Positions 24,301 through 27,449 of a stretch of DNA of 27,449 nucleotides are shown in pieces. The stretch covers positions 1 to 27,449 of the IMG/VR virus record IMGVR_UViG_3300020165_000128. One strand, written 5' to 3'. The notes under the pieces were generated by a model that was not told where the DNA came from, searched no databases, and saw only the letters and a program-made list of their open reading frames with translations. A program made the position numbers and the translations under genes. The stretch is from a virus. Within the stretch, counting starts at the first letter, position 1. Every line of letters starts with the position of its first letter.

Positions 24301-24822
24301 CTTGTGCGCTCAGGGGCAATGAATGGGCTTGTAGATAACCGCTTTAGTGGGCTTAAGCACTTCTGGTCTGCCGTCGCTGTTGACCGACCTCGCAAACTAA
24401 AGAAGTTCGAAGAAAACATTGAGTTGTATCGTCCAGAAGGCGACTTCGAAGAGGAAGACATCATTCAATACACCGTTGAACTCACAGGTGTGTTTCCAAT
24501 GTCAGAAGTCATGAATCAAAGTATCATGGATAAGTTATATCAAAACATGATTCCTCCAATTGGTGAGTTTGATCCTGATTTGAAGGTGACTTGGTTTATC
24601 CCTCGCAAGATTGTCCCGAGGAAAACAAAGAACAATAAAGAATACTGGGTTGTTGAGGTTATCGACGACACCGGCACTACATCAAACATTAAGTGCTGGG
24701 GCGTGAACTCTAAGCTTGATATCCTCTATCTTAACCGCCCGTATATGGCGAAGCTTGACTATCACCCAACATGGGGTTTTAGCACGAGATCTTTACGACA
24801 TAATTTTAGATTATTGTCTTGA
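21391..24822 (+). CDS. dnaE: DNA polymerase III alpha subunit, DnaE-type family C polymerase with PHP domain
   Basis: This is probably the phage replicative polymerase. The PHP domain (about 1-270) shows all nine metal-ligand positions: H15 and H17 (HAHS), D25, H50 (TDHG), E80 (GTEAYF), H134, C185 (SACLGG), and D259 and H261 (STADSHYP). The polymerase core carries GPGRGSAAGS (428-437), catalytic D470 and D472 in PDIDYD (469-474), and a third acid D635 (IKFDILGL). Further on are KSHAVSYSMLSYQCAWLAHHYPAEWMAAFL-type family C sequence, a helix-hairpin-helix (TSIKGLGEAAIQQIL) and a C-terminal OB-fold (about 1065-1130). At 1143 residues it matches E. coli DnaE (1160). Residues about 88-130 form a charged insertion. 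GAGG 9 nt upstream supports the ATG. No DnaQ proofreading subunit is seen. Confidence 0.95.
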   Translation: MNDRVKSEIPFVGLHAHSVAGSLFDALGYPPDHMDFCYENGGDALALTDHGNANGLSHQVLHAKKMKEEGKNFKPIFGTEAYFIPSISDWRKEYEKALEDKKRAKTLGSELSGATVEDENSSKKVQDVLRRRRHLILLAQNQTGLQNIFKLISESYKSENFYRYPRMDYDLLAKYGEGVIAASACLGGVYSGNYWENREAGEEAVLQAMRETTRKMMSIFGDRWYGELQWNNVPEQHIINKFIIQMHKEFGIGLVSTADSHYPSKDAWKDRELYKRLGWLGKAAPSYESTELPIGVDEIGYELYPKNGDQMWESYKKYSEECGVDYDDDIVMKSITHTHEIAHQRIDDFLPDNKVRLPDFVVPAGYTATQALVNMSLEGLRQQGLHNNREYSDRLRRELSVIDDRGFSKYFLTMKAIADRANDCMLTGPGRGSAAGSLVAYALGITQIDPIKYGLLFSRFLRSDATDYPDIDYDVAAPMDLKERLIKEWGDTTVVPISNWNTLQLRSLIKDISKFYGIPFKEVNEVTGKMLLEATPAAKKAHGIKAGVYTPTFEETKEYSPTLQAFLNKYTNIANHIDMLYGQVRSCSRHAGGVVVGENLDNWMPLINSKGVRQTPWAEGQNVRHLEPMGFIKFDILGLSTLAMLDGAIRHVLKRHHNNPEPTFNDVRDYYNKNLHPDSINLENQEVYSNIFHKGKWAGIFQFTEKGAQGFCQRAKPTSIVDISAITSIFRPGPLSAKVDDQYVEAKQHPQYIKYDHPLIQEVTEETYGFLIFQEQIAILAHKLGKDLSLDEGNKLRKLLTKKGTGKGHEAKMKIHSKFITGCVEKGIGQNIAQGIWDKFEYFSGYGFNKSHAVSYSMLSYQCAWLAHHYPAEWMAAFLDKEPESRKEKAINIAKGFGFNIKKLDVNTSGRVWEISEDGKTLIQPLTSIKGLGEAAIQQILGNRPFNKVEDFIFNENMVYSKLNKKALDVLVRSGAMNGLVDNRFSGLKHFWSAVAVDRPRKLKKFEENIELYRPEGDFEEEDIIQYTVELTGVFPMSEVMNQSIMDKLYQNMIPPIGEFDPDLKVTWFIPRKIVPRKTKNNKEYWVVEVIDDTGTTSNIKCWGVNSKLDILYLNRPYMAKLDYHPTWGFSTRSLRHNFRLLS

Positions 24823-24847
24823 CAATTAAAAATACCTCAGTTATAAT
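24819..24847 (+). promoter_or_regulatory. Consensus sigma70 promoter overlapping the dnaE stop
   Basis: Perfect TTGACA (24819-24824) and TATAAT (24842-24847) with a 17-bp spacer. The -35 box overlaps the dnaE stop codon. It should drive the 96-residue gene, dut, the nuclease/methyltransferase pair and the genes beyond. Confidence 0.85.
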
Positions 24848-24873
24848 AGTAAAACATTAATTAGGAGAATGTA

Positions 24874-25164
24874 ATGGACTTATCACTTGTAAGTAACGAT
24901 GTTGTTGTGGAAGCACAACTTAACCAAGAAGAAGAAGCAAAGCGCCAAAAGGTGCTTGAATATATTCGCTCACTCAGGGCGATTGAGGATGCTATCGAGC
25001 CATACGCAGAACAAAGGCGTGAACTCAAGGCAGAATTCAAGGAGCAAGGTTGGCTCTCAGGAGATGAGATCTCTATCGCAGTAAAGGCTTACCGCATGCT
25101 CAAGGCAGATCAAGATATCGACGAGCTTGTTGAGATGTTTAACTTCTTGCGAGGTGAGAAGTGA
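24874..25164 (+). CDS. Small helical protein (96 aa), unknown function
   Basis: It is almost entirely predicted helix: a heptad-like segment (EEEAKRQKVLEYIRSLRAIEDAI, given here in part) followed by a basic-acidic segment (AEQRRELKAEFKEQGWLSG) and a final helix with ISIAVKAYRMLKADQD. The layout faintly recalls the GapR/DUF2312 DNA-binding family, in which a coiled coil is followed by a short helical tail, but I would not assign it. It is the first gene after a consensus promoter, with an AGGAG site 6 nt before the ATG, so it is probably well expressed early. Its TGA stop overlaps the GTG start of dut. Confidence 0.65.
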   Translation: MDLSLVSNDVVVEAQLNQEEEAKRQKVLEYIRSLRAIEDAIEPYAEQRRELKAEFKEQGWLSGDEISIAVKAYRMLKADQDIDELVEMFNFLRGEK

Positions 25165-25619
25165 TTATTGAATATCACAGAACCCACTTTAATTCGCACC
25201 CTCCAACACGAGGGAACCCAAGCGATGCGGGGCTGGATGTTTATTTTTCACCAAAGGAACGGGAAGCAATTACCATTGAGCCAGGACAGAGTGTCATTCT
25301 GTCCACTGGGCTTAAGTTTGGTGTCCCTCACGGCTATATGCTGGAGGTAAAGAATCGTTCCAGCGTTGCATCAAAGCGTTCACTGATTGTGGGTGCCTGT
25401 GTGGTGGATTCGGGTTATGACGGAGAAGTCTTCGTCAACCTCCACAACATTGGGACTGAACCACAGATTGTTGAGCCGCACACTAAGATTGCACAGGTTG
25501 TCATGACACCAGTCGTTTCATTCCGTGCTCTTGAAACCACGAATCCAGACCTTTATGGCTGGTATCCTATTACAATTAGCGAAAGAGGCGATGGAGCCTT
25601 GGGGAGTACAGATGAATAA
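25161..25619 (+). CDS. dut: dUTPase (deoxyuridine triphosphatase)
   Basis: The enzyme hydrolyses dUTP to dUMP, keeping uracil out of phage DNA and feeding dTMP synthesis. The five trimeric dUTPase motifs are present: 1 SDAGLDV (21-27), 2 RSSVASK (66-72), 3 VVDSGYDGE (81-89) with catalytic D83, 4 KIAQVV (109-114), and 5 ERGDGALGST (141-150). In motif 5 the usual RGxGGFGST reads RGDGALGST: the aromatic residue that stacks on the uracil base is Leu. The length of 152 matches the family. The GTG start overlaps the preceding stop (GTGA), so translation is coupled. It serves the same pathway as NrdJ. Confidence 0.92.
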   Translation: MIIEYHRTHFNSHPPTRGNPSDAGLDVYFSPKEREAITIEPGQSVILSTGLKFGVPHGYMLEVKNRSSVASKRSLIVGACVVDSGYDGEVFVNLHNIGTEPQIVEPHTKIAQVVMTPVVSFRALETTNPDLYGWYPITISERGDGALGSTDE

Positions 25620-26085
25620 GATTGAGTTTGACACTATCTACAAGTTCGACCTCAGTGGGACTTTTAGTTTTGGTAGCCTTAACAAAGAGCAGTTGAAAGA
25701 GGTTTACAAGGATGGGCGAGTTGCCTCACATCTTTTAGAGCCACAGCTTGTTAATTGGTTTCCAGAAATTAGACATGTGAAGGGCTGTAAAGATCACGAT
25801 CATGTCGATAGAATAGACGAAAATATTAAGTATGATGCCAAGAATTTTACTAAAGCTGGTGGCTGCAAATTTCTGCCTTCAAATATGATTGGTGTTGGTC
25901 GAAAGTTTGATCAAGAGCAGTTTTTGCTTAAAACACAAAAAATGAATTATATTATTTGTGATATTATTGACTTTCCAGAAATCAAAATTATTTTTAAGAA
26001 GGGTAGCCAACTAGCTGATAAATATTGCAACGGATGTATTCCAAGATCAAAGCGAGAGGAGCTATTTGGTGAGCCAGCACTCTAA
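25612..26085 (+). CDS. Candidate nuclease (PD-(D/E)xK-like) next to a DNA methyltransferase
   Basis: This 157-residue protein is not firmly recognised. A stretch from E43 through D66/D69 to YDAK (74-77) and then LPSNMIGVGR (88-97) follows the order of a PD-(D/E)xK restriction-type active site: an acid, then D-x-K on a strand, then a polar Ser/Asn loop. A hydrophobic strand pair (YIICDIIDF, IKIIFKKG) follows, as expected for such a core. Several Cys/His residues (C59, H62, H64, C85, C139, C142) could instead bind zinc. GGGGAG 5 nt before the ATG at 25612 fixes the start, which overlaps dut by 8 nt; the open frame begins earlier at 25525. Its end overlaps the methyltransferase gene by 17 nt, which is the basis for proposing a restriction-modification pair. 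Confidence 0.5.
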   Translation: MNKIEFDTIYKFDLSGTFSFGSLNKEQLKEVYKDGRVASHLLEPQLVNWFPEIRHVKGCKDHDHVDRIDENIKYDAKNFTKAGGCKFLPSNMIGVGRKFDQEQFLLKTQKMNYIICDIIDFPEIKIIFKKGSQLADKYCNGCIPRSKREELFGEPAL

Positions 26086-27082
26086 ATTAGACCAATTCTA
26101 CACTAAACCATCAATCGCTGAATTTGTTGTCGGCATGATTGATTGTACACCGTATGATTTAGTTTTAGAGCCATCTGCTGGAGCAGGAGATTTTTATAAA
26201 TTATTGCCAAAATCTACAAGATATGGTATTGATTTAGCACCAGCACATCCTGATGTTATTGAGCAGAACTTCTTTGACTATAAACCTGATTCAGTCGGAA
26301 ATATTTTAACAATTGGAAATCCGCCTTTTGGCAAAAATTCAAGTTTAGCTGTTAAGTTTTTTAATCATGCAGCACAATTTTCTAATTGTATTGCCTTTAT
26401 TCTGCCCAGGACATTTAGAAAAACGTCAATAATTAACAAATTAGATAATAGATTTCATCTTAAAACAGAGACAATTCTTGATCCTAATGGTGCTTTTTAT
26501 TTACCCACAGGTGAGCCATATAGTGTGCCCAGTGTTTTTCAAATTTGGGAAAAGAAAGACATAGAGCGAGAAAATGAAATTATTTATCAAACTCATCCTG
26601 ATTTTGAGTTTTTAGGAACCAATAGTTATGAGTTTTCTCAAGTAACTATAGTTGTCAACATCCCTGGAATCTATTATGGTCATCGCAGCAAAGAAATTTA
26701 CACTATACCAAACACAGAATTGCAGCAAATAAAAGATTTACGCAAGAAGTATCCAAAATTATTTTCTAATCATCAATTTTCAAAAGCAAAGAAAAATTTA
26801 ACATGGTTGAGAGAGCCTGATTTTGCATGGCGACGTGCCGGTGGAAGAGCCGGTGAGATTTTTGAAAACTATCAAGACCAGCCAATTGAGGGATTTGAAT
26901 TTATAAAAATCAACAATCCAATAGCAAAAAAGATATTTATTGAACTATGGAATAATGTGTGGAACCCAGACAATAATAATGAAAAAAAAGAAGAAAAGTG
27001 GGACACTGCTGGGCAGCCTAGTATATCAAAACATGAATTAATAAAAGCCTACACTAATGCAAAGGAAACACATGAATCGTAA
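26069..27082 (+). CDS. N6-adenine-type DNA methyltransferase
   Basis: It should transfer a methyl group from S-adenosylmethionine to adenine in DNA. The motifs are: motif X-like DQFYT (8-12), motif I LEPSAGAGDF (33-42) that binds SAM, an acidic end to the second strand (GIDLAP, 53-58), and the catalytic motif IV GNPPFG (83-88). The remainder (about 120-337) would be the target-recognition part; its specificity cannot be read. At 337 residues it is normal for a solitary or type II enzyme. The GTG at 26069, 7 nt after GAGGAG, is preferred to the TTG at 26066. The start lies inside the candidate nuclease gene. It may protect phage DNA from host enzymes, or from its own neighbour. Confidence 0.85.
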   Translation: MSQHSKLDQFYTKPSIAEFVVGMIDCTPYDLVLEPSAGAGDFYKLLPKSTRYGIDLAPAHPDVIEQNFFDYKPDSVGNILTIGNPPFGKNSSLAVKFFNHAAQFSNCIAFILPRTFRKTSIINKLDNRFHLKTETILDPNGAFYLPTGEPYSVPSVFQIWEKKDIERENEIIYQTHPDFEFLGTNSYEFSQVTIVVNIPGIYYGHRSKEIYTIPNTELQQIKDLRKKYPKLFSNHQFSKAKKNLTWLREPDFAWRRAGGRAGEIFENYQDQPIEGFEFIKINNPIAKKIFIELWNNVWNPDNNNEKKEEKWDTAGQPSISKHELIKAYTNAKETHES

Positions 27083-27356
27083 GCAACGACGTGCGAGAGA
27101 CGCACAAATCCGAAAAGACGGAAATGAGGACTTAGCGGCACAAGTCGCCATGTTCGGTAAACTACCCGAAGAATGCACTGCCTGTGAGATCCCATATGAT
27201 AAGAAAAATAAACAGATGGCAACAACTTGGAACGTTGTTGTTCGTAAAGAGGACGAGGAAAACCCCGTTCGGCTTTATTGCCCACATTGTTGGAACACAG
27301 CACAAGAAGTTATAAGCAATTTCCTTAAAACCATGGAAGAGAAAGATGAACCTTGA
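27072..27356 (+). CDS. Small zinc-ribbon protein (94 aa)
   Basis: Two CxxC knuckles, CTAC (35-38) and CPHC (70-73), are separated by about 31 residues with strand-like sequence (TTWNVVVRKED), forming a typical zinc ribbon. The N-terminus is basic (MNRKQRRARDAQIRK), which would suit nucleic-acid binding. The function is unknown. AAGGA 5 nt upstream selects the ATG at 27072 over the in-frame ATG at 27057. It overlaps the methyltransferase gene by 11 nt and the next gene by 11 nt, so it belongs to the same coupled unit. Confidence 0.68.
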   Translation: MNRKQRRARDAQIRKDGNEDLAAQVAMFGKLPEECTACEIPYDKKNKQMATTWNVVVRKEDEENPVRLYCPHCWNTAQEVISNFLKTMEEKDEP

Positions 27357-27449
27357 AACACACCTCACATTTGACGACGTTTTGCTGACACCTCAGTATA
27401 GCAACATTAAATCGCGCAGAGAGGTTACGCTAAATACAGAATTATCAGA
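27346..27449 (+). CDS. guaB: IMP dehydrogenase-like gene, 5' part only
   Basis: The 34 visible codons begin MNLETHLTFDDVLLTPQYS and continue NIKSRREVTLNTELS. This is the N-terminal signature of the IMPDH/GMP reductase family (E. coli GuaB has LTFDDVLLVPAHS followed by a polar stretch and DLSTQLT). The TFDDVLL-P wording favours IMPDH, the enzyme that converts IMP to XMP on the route to GTP, over GMP reductase, but the rest lies beyond the window. The ATG overlaps the zinc-ribbon gene by 11 nt and has a GGAAGAG-type site upstream. It would be a third nucleotide-supply gene after nrdJ and dut. Confidence 0.75.
   Translation, partial: MNLETHLTFDDVLLTPQYSNIKSRREVTLNTELS

Overview
The window looks like part of the genome of a tailed, T4-related double-stranded DNA phage that infects a Gram-negative bacterium. 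Every convincing gene is on the + strand, most are separated by a few bases or overlap, and virion genes are interleaved with replication genes. The phage call rests on a gp32-like single-stranded DNA-binding protein, a UvsX/RecA-like recombinase, a DnaB/gp41-like helicase, a T4-RNase-H/FEN-like 5'-3' exonuclease, a dUTPase, a class II ribonucleotide reductase, a GroES-like co-chaperonin candidate, a phage-encoded tRNA-Leu and repeat-rich fibre-like proteins. The Gram-negative host is inferred from a lipobox lipoprotein and from near-consensus sigma70 promoters (TTGACA with 16-17 bp to TATAAT-like boxes) ahead of several early-type genes. No plasmid, transposon or CRISPR signature was seen, and the exact phage group cannot be named from this sequence alone.

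Layout. Bases 1-3837: two large unrecognised proteins, probably virion parts, the first cut by the window edge. Bases 3847-8580: a compact family A DNA polymerase, a divergent tubulin/FtsZ-like protein, a small membrane protein, SSB with its own promoter and a leader hairpin, UvsX, a small lipoprotein and a strong terminator. Bases 8594-9686: a promoter, tRNA-Leu(UAA) and the exonuclease. Bases 9701-10555: a nucleotidyltransferase-like protein. Bases 10558-15061: four virion or fibre genes, including an 813-residue protein built from repeated modules, with a strong terminator after it. Bases 15070-24822: a promoter-led block with helicase, class II RNR, co-chaperonin candidate, small ORFs, two accessory proteins (Rossmann-like and GT-A-like) and a full-length C-family (DnaE-type) polymerase. 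Bases 24819-27449: another promoter, a small helical protein, dUTPase, a candidate nuclease followed directly by an N6-adenine-type DNA methyltransferase, a zinc-ribbon protein and the start of an IMP-dehydrogenase-like gene.

How the parts fit. DnaE, helicase, SSB, UvsX and the 5'-3' exonuclease form most of a replication and recombination machine. RNR, dUTPase and probably IMP dehydrogenase supply nucleotides. The most unusual points are: two DNA polymerases of different families; a DnaE whose PHP domain appears to keep all nine metal ligands; a tubulin-like GTPase beside replication genes; a tightly coupled candidate nuclease/methyltransferase pair; and an exonuclease gene that begins 6 nt after a tRNA with no visible ribosome-binding site. 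No stretch longer than about 155 bases lacks a gene; the longest gap is 11616-11768.
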